This document shows, piece by piece, positions 32,580 to 44,343 of a stretch of 64,000 nt of DNA (within the stretch, counting starts at the first letter, position 1; every line of letters starts with the position of its first letter). A model generated the notes under the pieces. It saw only the letters and a list, made by a program, of their open reading frames with translations, was not told the DNA's origin and made no database searches. Made by a program: the position numbers and the translations under genes. Origin of the DNA: Mesorhizobium shangrilense (GTDB taxonomy: Bacteria > Pseudomonadota > Alphaproteobacteria > Rhizobiales > Rhizobiaceae); the NCBI RefSeq assembly GCF_028826155.1, contig NZ_JAQGPN010000001.1, positions 2,423,501 through 2,487,500 on the forward strand, read 5' to 3'.

Positions 32580-34502
32580 ATGGCCCGTGCCCATGTCGGT
32601 CCTGAGGCTAAGCCTGCGCGGCCCGCTGTTCAGGTGGAGCCCGACGCCTCCCACAACACGAAGGCGCTGATGCTTGCCGCCCTCGGCGTCGTCTACGGCG
32701 ACATCGGGACGAGCCCCATCTACGCCTTCCGCGAGGCCCTCCACGCCTCGTCCGCCGGCGGCGTAGCCAGCCGGGCCGATGTTCTGGGGGTTTTGTCGCT
32801 CATCATCTGGGCGCTGACGCTGATCGTCACCATCAAATACGTCGTCTTCGTGCTGCGCGCCGACAACCGCGGCGAGGGTGGCACGCTTTCGCTGATGGCG
32901 CTGGCGCGCGCCAGCTATCCCAAGCGAGCGCGAGCGATCCTCGCGATCGGCCTGTGCGGCGCGGCGCTGTTCTTCGGCGACGCCATCATCACGCCAGCCA
33001 TTTCCGTGCTGTCGGCGGTCGAGGGCCTGAGCGTGGTCACTCCCGCCTTCGATCCCTTCGTGGTGCCGACCACGCTCGTCATCCTCGCGCTGCTCTTCGC
33101 TGTACAGCGTTTCGGGACCGCAAGCGTCGCGCGCGTGTTTGGTCCCGTCATGGCGCTCTGGTTCGCGGCGCTCGGCGGATTCGGCATCTACCATATCGCC
33201 GACGATCCGACCGTGCTGTTCGCGGTCAACCCCTACTATGCGTTCGCCTATCTCACCGGCCAGCCCGAAGTCTCCTTCATCACCATCGGCGCTGTGTTCC
33301 TGGCAGTCACGGGTGCGGAAGCCCTTTATGTCGATCTCGGTCATTTCGGCCGCAAGCCGATCGTGCTTGCCTGGGTGGTGGCTGTCTTTCCCTGCCTGCT
33401 GCTGAACTATTTCGGGCAGGGGGCGTTCGTCCTCGCCCACGGGGGTACGCCGCACAATCCGTTCTTCGAGATGCTGCCTGAATGGGGGCTGCTGCCGGTC
33501 GTGCTCCTTGCGACCGCCGCCACCGTCATCGCCAGTCAGGCGGTCATCACCGGCGCGTATTCGCTGACCCGCCAGGCGGTGCAGCTCAACCTGCTGCCGC
33601 GCTTCGAAATCCAGCATACGTCGCAGACCCAGTCCGGCCAGATCTACCTGCCGCGGGTCAATCTTCTGCTCGCGCTGGGCGTCATGCTTCTGGTTGTCGG
33701 CTTCGGCGAGTCGAGCGGACTGGCGTCTGCCTATGGCATTTCAGTCACCGGCGAGATGCTGATGACCACGATCCTCTTGTTCGTGGTCATGCGGCATCGC
33801 TGGAAGTGGCCGCTCGCAGCGGCAGTTGCGCTGACGATCGCCTTCGGCATCCTCGATATCGGCTTCTTCCTCGCCAATGCGGCGAAGGTGCTCGACGGCG
33901 GCTGGGTCTCGATCTGCGTGGCCGGAATGATGGGCGTCATCATGTTCACCTGGGTGCGGGGCACGAACTTCCTTTTCGAGAAGACGCGCAAGAACGAAGT
34001 CCCGCTCGACTTCCTCGCCAACAACCTGGTCAGCAAGACGCCCCAACTGGTAGAGGGAACCGCGGTTTTCCTCACCAGCGATCCACTCAGCGCGCCGACC
34101 GCGCTCATGCACAGCCTCAAGCACTACAAGGTTCTGCACCAACAGAACGTCGTCCTTTCGGTGGTGACGGCGCAGCAGCCGACAGTGCCTGAAAGCGAGC
34201 GCGTCAGCATGGAGAGGATCAACGATCTCTTCATGCGGGTGCGGCTGACCTTCGGCTATATGGAGCACCCGAACATCCCGAAGGCGCTGGCGATCTGCCG
34301 CAAGATGGGATGGAAGTTCGACATCATGACCACGTCGTTCTTCCTGTCGCGGCGTTCGCTGAAGGCGTCGCCAAACTCGGGCATGCCGGTCTGGCAGGAC
34401 AAGCTTTTCATCGGGCTTGCCCGCACCGCGGCCGACGCGACCGAGTATTTCCAGATTCCGACCGGACGGGTGGTCGAGGTCGGCACCCAGGTGGCGATCT
34501 GA
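32580..34502 (+). CDS. kup: KUP family potassium uptake transporter
   Basis: A 640-residue inner-membrane protein with about 12 hydrophobic helices up to residue ~460 and a C-terminal cytoplasmic domain. The signature [19 protein letters not shown] lies near residues 35-53, with [14 protein letters not shown] and [19 protein letters not shown] further on. KUP proteins take up K+ with protons. The N-terminal 25 residues are a polar tail. A TTTCTGC-like weak ribosome site precedes the ATG. Confidence 0.95.
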   Translation: MARAHVGPEAKPARPAVQVEPDASHNTKALMLAALGVVYGDIGTSPIYAFREALHASSAGGVASRADVLGVLSLIIWALTLIVTIKYVVFVLRADNRGEGGTLSLMALARASYPKRARAILAIGLCGAALFFGDAIITPAISVLSAVEGLSVVTPAFDPFVVPTTLVILALLFAVQRFGTASVARVFGPVMALWFAALGGFGIYHIADDPTVLFAVNPYYAFAYLTGQPEVSFITIGAVFLAVTGAEALYVDLGHFGRKPIVLAWVVAVFPCLLLNYFGQGAFVLAHGGTPHNPFFEMLPEWGLLPVVLLATAATVIASQAVITGAYSLTRQAVQLNLLPRFEIQHTSQTQSGQIYLPRVNLLLALGVMLLVVGFGESSGLASAYGISVTGEMLMTTILLFVVMRHRWKWPLAAAVALTIAFGILDIGFFLANAAKVLDGGWVSICVAGMMGVIMFTWVRGTNFLFEKTRKNEVPLDFLANNLVSKTPQLVEGTAVFLTSDPLSAPTALMHSLKHYKVLHQQNVVLSVVTAQQPTVPESERVSMERINDLFMRVRLTFGYMEHPNIPKALAICRKMGWKFDIMTTSFFLSRRSLKASPNSGMPVWQDKLFIGLARTAADATEYFQIPTGRVVEVGTQVAI

Positions 34503-34881
34503 GGGCTGCGCCGGCATATTGAACATTGGCAACGCGCGCCCGCGTGACCGGGTGCTGGGAATAAATGGAACCGGCTGGGCGTCGTCCTTGTTATGGACGA
34601 CTACGGCACTGGCTGAAAGACGCCGGATGCACCGAGGCGCAAAGGTTCGTCCTCGGTCGGCCTCGACCACATTTTCAGCTCGCAGCGCTCGTCCAGCGCG
34701 AAACTCGCCGACCAACGACTGCGGTGCTGTGCGGGCGGGGGCGAGCTACAGTCGCAGATACCGCTCGCGAAGCAGATCCGGCGTGCATCACAACCACCAA
34801 CCTATCGACGCAATCCTGCTTCTTGAATAGTGTTGAGCAGCTGCGAACGGGGCGGCGGGGGCTTCATGCAAGGAGCTCGAC
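34503..34881. other. Intergenic stretch with one hairpin, no gene seen
   Basis: Downstream of kup. A hairpin GTCGTCC / GGACGAC with a 7-base loop (near 34580-34600) could end kup transcription, though no T-run follows. Short frames here have no motifs. AAGGAG at about 34869 belongs to the following gene. Confidence 0.4.
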
Positions 34882-36090
34882 ATGACATCCCGGCGCGATT
34901 TCCTGATCGGTGGTTTCGGTGCTGCGGCCGCAGTGACCGTGGCAGGACGAGGCGGAGTGGCGGTCGCCCAGAATACGGCGCCCGCCGCCTCCCAGCAGGG
35001 AGACATCGCCGCCGCGCCCTATGTCGCGGGAACGGCGGAGCGGTCGCTCGACATCATCAATCTCTTCGACCTCGAGGCAGAAGCTGAAAAGCTTATCCCG
35101 AGGGGGCCGTTCGGCTACATCTCCGGCGGGGCGGGGGACCAGTGGACGCTCAAGGAAAATGTCCGCGCCTTCGACGATTGGCAGATCCTGCCGCGCTACC
35201 TCGCAGGCGTGGAAACCCCAGACACCCAGACGGAGCTTCTGGGCTCGAAAGTGGGCATCCCCATATTCGTGCCGCCGATGGCCGCGCATGGGCTTGCCCA
35301 CGCCAGCGCGGAGAAGGGGAGCTCCAAGGGAGCGGGCGATGCGGGGGCGCTGTTCTGTGCGCAGACGCTTGCCAACACGCCGCTGGAGGAGATTGCGAAG
35401 GCGGATCCCGGCCCAAAATGGTTCCAGCTCTACTATACCAAGGATGCCGGCGTGAACCGCGAGCTCATGCAAAGAGCCAAGTCGACCGGCTGCACGGCGA
35501 TCGTCTTCACCGTCGACCTGGAATGGGCGGGAAACCGCGAGGCCGACCGGCGCAACGGGTTTGCGTTTCCCGCTTCGCTTCCGTTTCCCAACATTCCCAA
35601 TGCCCCGACGGGCGTAAGCCTGGCCGAGCTCTTCCAGATCTTTAAGCGCGATCTCACCTTCAGCGACATCGACTTCATCGCAAAGGAGTCCGGATTGCCG
35701 GTAGTCGTGAAGGGGCCGCTCACGGCGGAGAACGCCAAGGAGTGCATTGCCCATGGCGCGGCCGCCATCGAGGTGTCCAACCATGGCGGGCGGCAGCTCG
35801 ATACCGTGCCCGCGGCAATTGTTGCCCTGCCGGGGATCGTCGATGCAGTGGGCCCCGACATTCCCGTGTTCCTTGACGGCGGCGTGCGTCGCGGCGTGCA
35901 TGTGTTCAAGGCGCTCGCGCTCGGCGCCCGGGCGGTCGCGGTCGGACGGCCGACGCTCTACAGCCTCGCCCTCGGCGGAGCGCCTGGCGTGACCTCAATG
36001 CTTCAGACCCTGACCGCGGAGCTCCAGCTGGCGATGAAGCTCGCGGGCTGCGCCAAGGTCGACGACATCACGCGGAAGTTCGTGACCTGA
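34882..36090 (+). CDS. Tat-exported FMN-dependent alpha-hydroxy acid oxidase
   Basis: A 402-residue flavoenzyme. It starts MTSRRDFLIGGFGAAAAVTVAG, a twin-arginine signal (SRRDFL) with cleavage expected near VAVAQ (residue 31). The FMN barrel has YISGGAGDQWTLKENVRAFD, the catalytic block AIEVSNHGGRQLDTVPA, and phosphate-binding FLDGGVRRGVHVFKALALGA. The family (lactate oxidase, glycolate oxidase) oxidises 2-hydroxy acids to 2-oxo acids; most relatives are cytoplasmic or membrane-bound, so export folded with its flavin is notable. Lactate oxidase/monooxygenase type is likely, but the substrate is uncertain. Confidence 0.85.
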   Translation: MTSRRDFLIGGFGAAAAVTVAGRGGVAVAQNTAPAASQQGDIAAAPYVAGTAERSLDIINLFDLEAEAEKLIPRGPFGYISGGAGDQWTLKENVRAFDDWQILPRYLAGVETPDTQTELLGSKVGIPIFVPPMAAHGLAHASAEKGSSKGAGDAGALFCAQTLANTPLEEIAKADPGPKWFQLYYTKDAGVNRELMQRAKSTGCTAIVFTVDLEWAGNREADRRNGFAFPASLPFPNIPNAPTGVSLAELFQIFKRDLTFSDIDFIAKESGLPVVVKGPLTAENAKECIAHGAAAIEVSNHGGRQLDTVPAAIVALPGIVDAVGPDIPVFLDGGVRRGVHVFKALALGARAVAVGRPTLYSLALGGAPGVTSMLQTLTAELQLAMKLAGCAKVDDITRKFVT

Positions 36091-36164
36091 CGTGCCTCTG
36101 GGACCGACGGTCAATGCCAAGGAGAAGATTGCGCTTGCATTCGCGGCGGCACCAACGCATAAAC

Positions 36165-36190
36165 CGAACCGTAACGTACGGTACGGTTCG
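36165..36190. promoter_or_regulatory. 9-8-9 inverted repeat before the TetR gene
   Basis: CGAACCGTA, spacer ACGTACGG, TACGGTTCG: perfect 9-bp arms. It ends 18 bases before the TTG start of the TetR gene at 36209. The spacing and symmetry suit a TetR-family operator and suggest self-regulation. Confidence 0.6.
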
Positions 36191-36208
36191 CATGCGCGAG
36201 GTTCGCCG

Positions 36209-37913
<1,705 letters not shown>

Positions 37914-37931
37914 GAAGTCCGTCTCAATACT

Positions 37932-37958
37932 ACCCTGCCGGCAATCTGCCGGCAGGGT
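37932..37958 (+). terminator. Hairpin downstream of ilvC
   Basis: ACCCTGCCGGCA, loop ATC, TGCCGGCAGGGT: a perfect 12-bp GC-rich stem 18 bases after the ilvC stop. No T-run follows. It probably ends or stabilises the ilvC transcript. Confidence 0.6.
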
Positions 37959-38241
37959 GCTACGACGCCCAATTCCCGACGATTTGAGACGTTTCCTCCA
38001 TTTCTTTCGCCCGCGCATGGCCTTTCAACTCCCGGCGGTCGGATTACTTTTTCGTCGTCGCTTCGGCCATTTGGCAGCAAATCCTTCAACCTGATTGCGA
38101 GTGCTCGTCCGCCTTCACAGCGGCTACCCTAATCGAGCCAGAGCCCCGAACACCGAGAAATCGAACGGGTTGTCCCATTCTGGAGCAGTATGTTGGCGCG
38201 GACCTTGCTTCGGGTGCACGGATGCCATTTGGAGGTGGTCG

Positions 38242-38535
38242 ATGAACATCGTTAAGGGAACTGGCTGCGAGGGAGATAGGGCCGATCTCCCGGAGCGGCG
38301 CACCGAAGTGCGCCGCCGCGCGCTCAAGGGCGCGATCCTGTCATTCAATCGCGGTTTCAGCAGCTTCGAATGCGTCGTGCGCAATCTGTCGGATGGCGGA
38401 GCCAGGCTCAGCGTGGGGGAAACCTTCGCGCTGCCGTCGCGCTTCAGCCTGAAACTTGATGGGGAAGCGCCGCGGACCGCGCATGTGCGGTGGCGGACAC
38501 ACAACGCCATCGGAATCCGGTTTTCCGCCGGTTAG
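38242..38535 (+). CDS. PilZ domain protein
   Basis: A 97-residue single-domain protein. The c-di-GMP-binding motifs are present: an Arg-rich RxxxR-like segment (ERRTEVRRRALKG, about 18-30) and NLSDGGARL (N/DxSxxG) near 50-58. It ends VRWRTHNAIGIRFSAG, typical of PilZ. GGAGG lies 8 bases upstream of ATG 38242, which fixes the start. It is a candidate receptor for the c-di-GMP made by cyclases such as the one at 15.9 kb. The 328 bases before it hold only the ilvC hairpin. Confidence 0.88.
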   Translation: MNIVKGTGCEGDRADLPERRTEVRRRALKGAILSFNRGFSSFECVVRNLSDGGARLSVGETFALPSRFSLKLDGEAPRTAHVRWRTHNAIGIRFSAG

Positions 38536-38559
38536 CGGCGGAGGCCATCAGCCAATTGC

Positions 38560-39060
38560 TCAGCTGAACGGCGACACGCAGACTTTTCGCGGTCCCGACG
38601 CAGGCTGGTAGCTGTTGTCCTTGGCGCGGTAGCTCTTGTACTTGGCGTAGCACCAATCGACATGGTCCGCCGACAGATCCTTCACGCGGAAGTTGGTTCG
38701 GGTGCCCGTGTACCTCGGGACCACGACGCGCGCCGGAGGCGAGCCTCTCATCCTGGGCACGCTGAGGTCGAGTTGCTGGTCAGGGGGCTCGTAGCGATAG
38801 CGGCCGAATCGATTGTCGTGTCCCGGATCGAAACGCCCGATGTCCGGTACAATGGTGTTGCGCGGGAGCGTGTTGACGCCGCCCATGCCGATCCCGCAAT
38901 TGCCGATGGTGCCGCACAGGTCCTGCACTTGGACGATATCGGACGCCGGAATGGCGTCGGCAGGCAGCGAGGGAACCGTCAGCGCATGCGCGGGCAGCGC
39001 GACGATCGTCGCGAGCAGAGCGATCGCCTTCGGCAAATGGATCTGCGGATGGCTGCGCAT
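38560..39060 (-). CDS. BA14K family secreted protein
   Basis: A 166-residue protein with a signal peptide ([18 protein letters not shown], cleavage near residue 26). The C-terminal BA14K-like box reads [35 protein letters not shown], with its paired cysteines. The family is named for the Brucella 14-kDa immunoreactive lectin-like protein and is restricted to Rhizobiales as far as I know. Two further cysteines ([11 protein letters not shown]) precede a Pro/Arg-rich linker. It is probably periplasmic or surface-located. Confidence 0.78.
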   Translation of the reverse strand: MRSHPQIHLPKAIALLATIVALPAHALTVPSLPADAIPASDIVQVQDLCGTIGNCGIGMGGVNTLPRNTIVPDIGRFDPGHDNRFGRYRYEPPDQQLDLSVPRMRGSPPARVVVPRYTGTRTNFRVKDLSADHVDWCYAKYKSYRAKDNSYQPASGPRKVCVSPFS

Positions 39061-39182
39061 CCGCCAAACATAGCGCGGCGCGAGACAAATCCCAAGATGG
39101 GAACGCTCGCGAAGCTTCTGGCCCAGTCGGGGTCGATGAGAGCGTCTTGTCTTTGCGGCCGTCAGCGGGCAATGCTCGAACG

Positions 39183-40295
39183 ATGTCGCTTCGCCTCGCC
39201 ACTTTCAACGTCGAAAACCTGATGCGTCGGTTCGATTTCTCCGGATTTCGAAACCAGCTCAACGAGGACCGCTCGCTGGCGCTGTTCGAGATCAAGGATG
39301 AGGCGGAGTACCGGCAGCTCGAGAAGGCTCGCGCCATCGCGCATACTGACGATACGCGGCAGATGTCGGCGCTGGCGATCGCCGAGGCGCGGGCGGACAT
39401 CATCTGCCTGCAGGAGGTGGACGACATCGAGGCGCTGAAGGCCTTCGAATATGGCTATCTCTTCAAGATGATCGGCGAGGGCTATCGCCAGAAGTACACG
39501 ACTGCGGGCAACGACTCGCGCGGCATAGATGTCGCCGTCATGATGCGGACGGAAACCGCGCACGGCCAGCCGATCGAGTTCGTGCGCATGACGAGCCATG
39601 CTTCGGTGACGTTCGACGAATTCGGCCTGCATACGCCGGAGCTGACGCAGGTCGGGATCGAGCCATTCGAGCGCATCTTTCGGCGCGACTGCCTCGAGAT
39701 CGACGTCACGGTCGGCGGCGTGCCGCTCACCATCTACACGCTGCACCTGAAATCCATGGGCGGCCCGCGCAACAATCTGCCCGGACGGGAGGCGTCGATG
39801 CCGCTTCGCCAGGCCGAGGCAAAGGCGACGCGGCGCATCATCGAGGAGCGCTTCGGCAGGGAGCACGCCAAGAACAAGCGCTGGGTGATCTGCGGCGATA
39901 TGAACGACTATCGCGAGCGGGTGTTGATCACCGGCAACGCGCACGCCGGGTTCGAGTTCGAGCCGGTGAAGGAACATCAGTCGGCGCTCGACGTGCTGTT
40001 GGCCGACGGATTCTGCGAGAATGTCGTGGAGCGACGGCCGGAACTCGACCGCTGGACGCTCTACCATACCCGCGGCCCGAGGGAGCGGCATCTTTGCCAG
40101 TTGGATTACATCCTGCTGTCACCGGCGCTGGCGCAGGCAAACTCAGGCGCCATGCCGGACATCATCCGCAGGGGCCAGCCCTACCGGACGCCCTTTCCAC
40201 CCGGACAGGAGGTCGAGCGATACCCGCGCACCGGCTGGGACCGGCCCAAGGCATCGGACCATTGTCCGGTGGCGATCACTCTGGACATCGTCTGA
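39183..40295 (+). CDS. Endonuclease/exonuclease/phosphatase family protein
   Basis: A 370-residue protein of the DNase I-like fold. Conserved points: [12 protein letters not shown] (metal Asn), [11 protein letters not shown] (metal Glu), [22 protein letters not shown] (Asp/Asn pair) and [14 protein letters not shown] (catalytic Asp-His). No signal peptide is seen. The substrate (nucleic acid, phospholipid or sugar phosphate) cannot be told from sequence. The Nudix gene follows 6 bases later, suggesting an operon of two phosphate-ester hydrolases. Confidence 0.88.
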   Translation: MSLRLATFNVENLMRRFDFSGFRNQLNEDRSLALFEIKDEAEYRQLEKARAIAHTDDTRQMSALAIAEARADIICLQEVDDIEALKAFEYGYLFKMIGEGYRQKYTTAGNDSRGIDVAVMMRTETAHGQPIEFVRMTSHASVTFDEFGLHTPELTQVGIEPFERIFRRDCLEIDVTVGGVPLTIYTLHLKSMGGPRNNLPGREASMPLRQAEAKATRRIIEERFGREHAKNKRWVICGDMNDYRERVLITGNAHAGFEFEPVKEHQSALDVLLADGFCENVVERRPELDRWTLYHTRGPRERHLCQLDYILLSPALAQANSGAMPDIIRRGQPYRTPFPPGQEVERYPRTGWDRPKASDHCPVAITLDIV

Positions 40296-40301
40296 GTCGA
40301 C

Positions 40302-41021
40302 ATGGTGGCTTTCGATATCCCGCGCGGCGTCATCGTTCCGGTCACGGCGGTCGAGGTGAAGCTGCAGCCCGATCCGCATCCCTTCGAGCTCCAGCATCGC
40401 CAGGAGATCGCCGACAACTGGCGGCGCATCTCCGCACAGAATCCAGCCCTATTCGACGGCCGGGTGGTGCTGTTGTCGGAACTCTCCTATCGCGGCGGGA
40501 AGGTGGTCGGTAAATGCCACGAGATCGGCTTTTCGACCTTCATGTTCTGGCGCGACCATGACCGCAGCGGCGCCGCCGAACACGCCTATGCGCACGCCGC
40601 CCTGGTTTCCAGCGACAACCAGCTCATCGCCATCCGGATGGGGGCTCAGACGGCCAACGCCGGCATGGTCTACTTCGCAGCCGGCTCGTTCGAGCCCGTA
40701 GATTTCCCCGGCGGCATGGTCGATGTCGACGCCAACATGATCCGTGAGGTGAGGGAGGAAACCGGGCTGGACATTTCCCGCCTGAGGCGAGATCCGGCCT
40801 ACCACCTCTATTCGCTCGAAAGCGGTAGCGTCATCGTGCGGCGCTACTACCTCGATGAACCGGCGGACGTCATTGCCCGCCGTATCGAAGCGTTCGTGGC
40901 GTCGGAAGTCGAGCCCGAGATCGACGGCCCGGTGCTGATCTGCTCGGCCGAAAACCTGCCCGACGGCGTCAAGCCGCACATGGCGGAAATCGTCCGCTGG
41001 CATTTCCGGCAGGACGATTAG
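40302..41021 (+). CDS. NUDIX domain hydrolase
   Basis: A 239-residue protein. The second half has the Nudix fold, with box-like sequence FPGGMVDVDANMIREVREETGLD near residues 138-160. The REVREETGL core with its metal-binding glutamates is intact, but the usual G-x5-E part before it is shortened. The first half (about 1-100) resembles no family I know well. It probably hydrolyses a nucleoside-diphosphate-linked compound. It starts 6 bases after the phosphodiesterase-fold gene and is convergent with the MacB operon. Confidence 0.8.
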   Translation: MVAFDIPRGVIVPVTAVEVKLQPDPHPFELQHRQEIADNWRRISAQNPALFDGRVVLLSELSYRGGKVVGKCHEIGFSTFMFWRDHDRSGAAEHAYAHAALVSSDNQLIAIRMGAQTANAGMVYFAAGSFEPVDFPGGMVDVDANMIREVREETGLDISRLRRDPAYHLYSLESGSVIVRRYYLDEPADVIARRIEAFVASEVEPEIDGPVLICSAENLPDGVKPHMAEIVRWHFRQDD

Positions 41022-41024
41022 GCC

Positions 41025-42239
41025 TTACTCGTGCCGCAGCGCCTCGATCGGGTCGAGGCGGGCGCCGCGCAGTGCGGGGAAGAAGCCGAACACCATGCCG
41101 ATGAGGCCCGAGAAGCCGACGGCCATCAGGATGACCGGCAGGCTCGGCGCGAAGGGGATGTCGAGCGCAATCGACGCGGCCGCGGCGAGCGCCAGGCCGA
41201 TCGCAATGCCGATCAGGCCGCCGAGCAGCGAGAGAACCGTTGCTTCCACCAGGAACTGGACCAGGATGTGCCGCTCATGGGCGCCGATCGCCAGCCGGAT
41301 GCCGATCTCGCGGGTCCGCTCCGTCACCGACACCAGCATGATGTTCATGATGCCGATGCCGCCGACCAGCAGGCTCACGCCCGCAAGCGCACCGAGCATG
41401 CCGGTCATGGTCGTCGTCGCGCTGGCCATGGCGTCGGCGATCTGCGTCATGTCGCGCACCGAAAAGTCGTCCTCGCGATCGGGCGGGATGCGGTGCGTCT
41501 CGCGCAACATGTCCTCGACGCGGGTCTGCAGCACGGAAGTCGGCGTACTGTCCTCGGCCGCCACGTAAATGGTCTCGATGTCGCGCTTGCCGGTGATGCG
41601 CCGCTGGAAGGTCTTGAGCGGCATCAGCACGACATTGTCCTGATCCTGGCCGAAGCCCGAAAAACCCTTGGATTCGAGCAGGCCGATGACCTTGCAGCTC
41701 ATGCGGCCCACCCGGATCGTCGAGCCTTCCGGGTCGCCGACGCCGAAGAACTGCCGGCGCACGGTTTCGCCGAGAAGGCAACTGGCGACGCCGGCGCGGA
41801 CCTCGGAGTCGGTGAAGGCGCGTCCGGAGACCACCTTCCAGTTGCGCGCTTCCAGATAGGCGCTGTCGGTACCGGTGACCGAAACCGTGAGGCTCTCCGT
41901 GCCGTAGACCACCCTGACTGTCTTCTGAGAGACAGGGGAGGCCGCGCGCACGCCGGCGACCCGTGCGACCAGCGCCTCGACATCCCTGTCCTCGAGCGGC
42001 CGGACGGGAGCGGTCGGCCCCGACCCCGGAACCGGCGGCCGGCCGGCGCGCACCACCAGCAGGTTGCTGCCGAGCTTGGAAATGTCGCCCTTCACCTTCT
42101 CGGTCGTGCCGCTGCCGATGGTGATCATGGCGATGACCGCGGCGACGCCGATGACGATGCCGAGAAGCGTGAGAAACGAGCGGAGCGCGTTGCGGCGTAC
42201 GGAGCGGAGGGCGAGGCGGATGGTCTCCAGGAGCATCAC
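41025..42239 (-). CDS. ABC transporter permease, MacB/FtsX type
   Basis: A 404-residue inner-membrane protein with four helices: one near the N-terminus ([22 protein letters not shown]) and three in the C-terminal FtsX domain (about 280-400), e.g. [25 protein letters not shown], the mechanotransmission motif. Between them lies a large periplasmic MacB_PCD domain. The ATPase is a separate gene, unlike E. coli MacB where they are fused. It is the last gene of a three-gene exporter operon. Confidence 0.92.
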   Translation of the reverse strand: MMLLETIRLALRSVRRNALRSFLTLLGIVIGVAAVIAMITIGSGTTEKVKGDISKLGSNLLVVRAGRPPVPGSGPTAPVRPLEDRDVEALVARVAGVRAASPVSQKTVRVVYGTESLTVSVTGTDSAYLEARNWKVVSGRAFTDSEVRAGVASCLLGETVRRQFFGVGDPEGSTIRVGRMSCKVIGLLESKGFSGFGQDQDNVVLMPLKTFQRRITGKRDIETIYVAAEDSTPTSVLQTRVEDMLRETHRIPPDREDDFSVRDMTQIADAMASATTTMTGMLGALAGVSLLVGGIGIMNIMLVSVTERTREIGIRLAIGAHERHILVQFLVEATVLSLLGGLIGIAIGLALAAAASIALDIPFAPSLPVILMAVGFSGLIGMVFGFFPALRGARLDPIEALRHE

Positions 42240-42946
42240 GCCGCTTCCAGGTTGAGTGTGTCGGAGGCCACCCGCCCATCGAGGAAGGCGACGGTGCGCT
42301 GGGCGTAGGCGGCAATATCCGCCTCGTGCGTGACCATCACGACGGTGAGGCCGAGTTGCCGGTTGAGGCCGGTCAGCAGTTGCATGATCTCGTGGCTGCG
42401 GGCGGTGTCGAGATTGCCCGTCGGCTCGTCGGCGACCAGGAGGGTAGGGCGGCTGACGATGGCGCGGGCGATGGCGACGCGCTGCTGCTGTCCGCCGGAC
42501 AACTCGGCCGGCGTGTGGCGTTCACGGCCGCCGAGCCCGACCTCGCGCAGAGCCTTCAGCGCCAGTTCGCGGCGCTCGGAGGAGGGGACGCCGCGATAGA
42601 TGAGCGGGAGCTCGACATTTTCCACCGCGGTGGTGCGCGGCAAGAGATTGTAGCCCTGAAATACGAAACCGATGTAGAGGTTGCGCAGCGCGGCGCGACG
42701 GTCCCGGTCGAGACGTCCGGCGTCGACGGTGTCGAAGCCATAACGGCCGGATGTCGGCGTATCGAGGCAGCCGATGATGTTCATCGCCGTGGACTTGCCG
42801 GAGCCGGACGGTCCCATGATGGCGACGAATTCTCCGCGGCGGATCGACAGGTCGACGCCGGCCAGTGCATGCACCTGCGCCTCGCCATGGCCGTAGGTCT
42901 TCCAGACCTTGTCGAAGGCGATGAGGGGCGGCGTCAAGGAGATCAA
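42236..42946 (-). CDS. ABC transporter ATP-binding protein, MacB/LolD type
   Basis: A 236-residue ATPase. Walker [18 protein letters not shown], signature [16 protein letters not shown], Walker [14 protein letters not shown] and the switch His ([10 protein letters not shown]) are all intact. It powers the adjacent FtsX-type permease. It overlaps the permease gene by 4 bases and the adaptor gene by 4 bases, so the three proteins are made together. Confidence 0.93.
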   Translation of the reverse strand: MISLTPPLIAFDKVWKTYGHGEAQVHALAGVDLSIRRGEFVAIMGPSGSGKSTAMNIIGCLDTPTSGRYGFDTVDAGRLDRDRRAALRNLYIGFVFQGYNLLPRTTAVENVELPLIYRGVPSSERRELALKALREVGLGGRERHTPAELSGGQQQRVAIARAIVSRPTLLVADEPTGNLDTARSHEIMQLLTGLNRQLGLTVVMVTHEADIAAYAQRTVAFLDGRVASDTLNLEAA

Positions 42947-44190
42947 CCCGGCGCCTCGCTGAAGCCGACGATGACCGGCGCACCTTCCTCAAGACCGGAA
43001 ACGATCTCGGTGCGCTCGCCGTCCGTCGAACCCGTCTTCACGCGCACGGACTTCGGCCGGCCGTCCTCCAGCAGGTAGATGGTTCGCGATCCGTCGGCCG
43101 GGGCGGTGCGCTGCGGGGGGCGTGCGCCTCGCGGCATGCGCGGCATGAAGAGGTTGGTCAGGCTCCAGCCGCCGCGCTCGTCCGCGACCGGCGGCCGGAA
43201 GCGGAACGCCGCGGACGGCACGGTGATGACGTCCTTCGCCTCGCGCGTGACGACGTCCACCGTCGCAGTCATGCCGGGCCTGAGCAGCAGCTCCTCGTTG
43301 TCGACGTCGAGCCTGGCGTCGTAGGTGACGACCCCGTCCGTGGTGACGGAAGCGAAGGCGATGTCGCGGATATCGGCGTCGAAGGTGCGCCCGGAAAACG
43401 CATCGACCGTGAATTTCGCCGACTGGCCCGGCGCGACCATGCCGATGTCGGCCTCATCGATCGCCGCCTTCAGCTCCATCCGGCGGAGATCAGCTGCGAT
43501 CACGAAGAGAACCGGCGCCTGCAGCGACGAGGCGACCGTCTGCCCTGGATCGACGTCGCGCTTGAGCACGACGCCGTCGATCGGCGCATAGATGCTGCTC
43601 TTGGCGAGATCGGCCTCCTGCAGCTTCAACTGCGCCTCGGCGATCTGCACGTTGGCTTCGGCGACATCAACCGACGCTGCGGCGCGATCACGCGCCGCGA
43701 GCGCCGTTTCCGCCGCCTGATCGGTCGCCGTGCCGCGCGTAACGAGCTGCTGGATGCGGAGCAGGACCTGCTCGGTCTCCTTCAGCGTGGCCTTGGCCTG
43801 CTTAACCTGGGCGCGCGCCGAGGCCGCCGATGCGATCGCGCCTTCGACCTGCGCGGCGAGGCGGGTCGTGTCGAGCACAGCCAGGACGTCACCCTTCTTC
43901 ACCTGCTGGTTGTCATTGACCAGCACGGAGCGGACGACACCGGACAGTTCGCTGGAGATGTCGACCTGGATGAGGGGCTGGAGGTTGCCGGTGGCGGTGA
44001 CCTCGACGGTGAGGTTGCCCGTCGCGGCCGGCGCGGTCTGGAACACGAGACGGGCGGACGGGCGGGACAGCCAGTACCATGCGGCGAATGCGCCGCCGGC
44101 GGCAATCGCGATTGCCAACAGCACGGTCAGGAGGCGCCTGCGTCTGCGGCGACTGACGCCGGCGGCGTCCAGCCCCAGCGCGATTTCCAT
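42943..44190 (-). CDS. Periplasmic adaptor of a tripartite exporter, MacA type
   Basis: A 415-residue membrane-fusion protein. An N-terminal anchor (RLLTVLLAIAIAAGGAFAAWYWL) is followed by the split lipoyl domain, a long coiled coil (about 95-190), then beta-barrel and membrane-proximal domains. It connects the inner-membrane MacB-like pair to an outer-membrane TolC-like channel, which is not encoded here. Substrates of MacAB systems include macrolides, lipopeptides and siderophore-like compounds. First gene of the operon. Confidence 0.9.
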   Translation of the reverse strand: MEIALGLDAAGVSRRRRRRLLTVLLAIAIAAGGAFAAWYWLSRPSARLVFQTAPAATGNLTVEVTATGNLQPLIQVDISSELSGVVRSVLVNDNQQVKKGDVLAVLDTTRLAAQVEGAIASAASARAQVKQAKATLKETEQVLLRIQQLVTRGTATDQAAETALAARDRAAASVDVAEANVQIAEAQLKLQEADLAKSSIYAPIDGVVLKRDVDPGQTVASSLQAPVLFVIAADLRRMELKAAIDEADIGMVAPGQSAKFTVDAFSGRTFDADIRDIAFASVTTDGVVTYDARLDVDNEELLLRPGMTATVDVVTREAKDVITVPSAAFRFRPPVADERGGWSLTNLFMPRMPRGARPPQRTAPADGSRTIYLLEDGRPKSVRVKTGSTDGERTEIVSGLEEGAPVIVGFSEAPG

Positions 44191-44343
44191 CGGCGGAACA
44201 GTTTCCGGCTGTGGCCGATTGACAAGCTGGTCGATAGCGAACCCCTATGGTGCGCGATGTCCCGACAGAGGAAAGATCAGGTCGGGAACATCCGATTGCA
44301 AATTAATTTTCCGCCATGTTCGCGAGAGTTCGGGACCCCGACG

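Noticed and set aside
41031..42308. A 425-codon plus-strand frame opposite the MacB permease
   Set aside because: Low-information Arg/His/Asp composition; overlaps a well-supported permease and ATPase pair.
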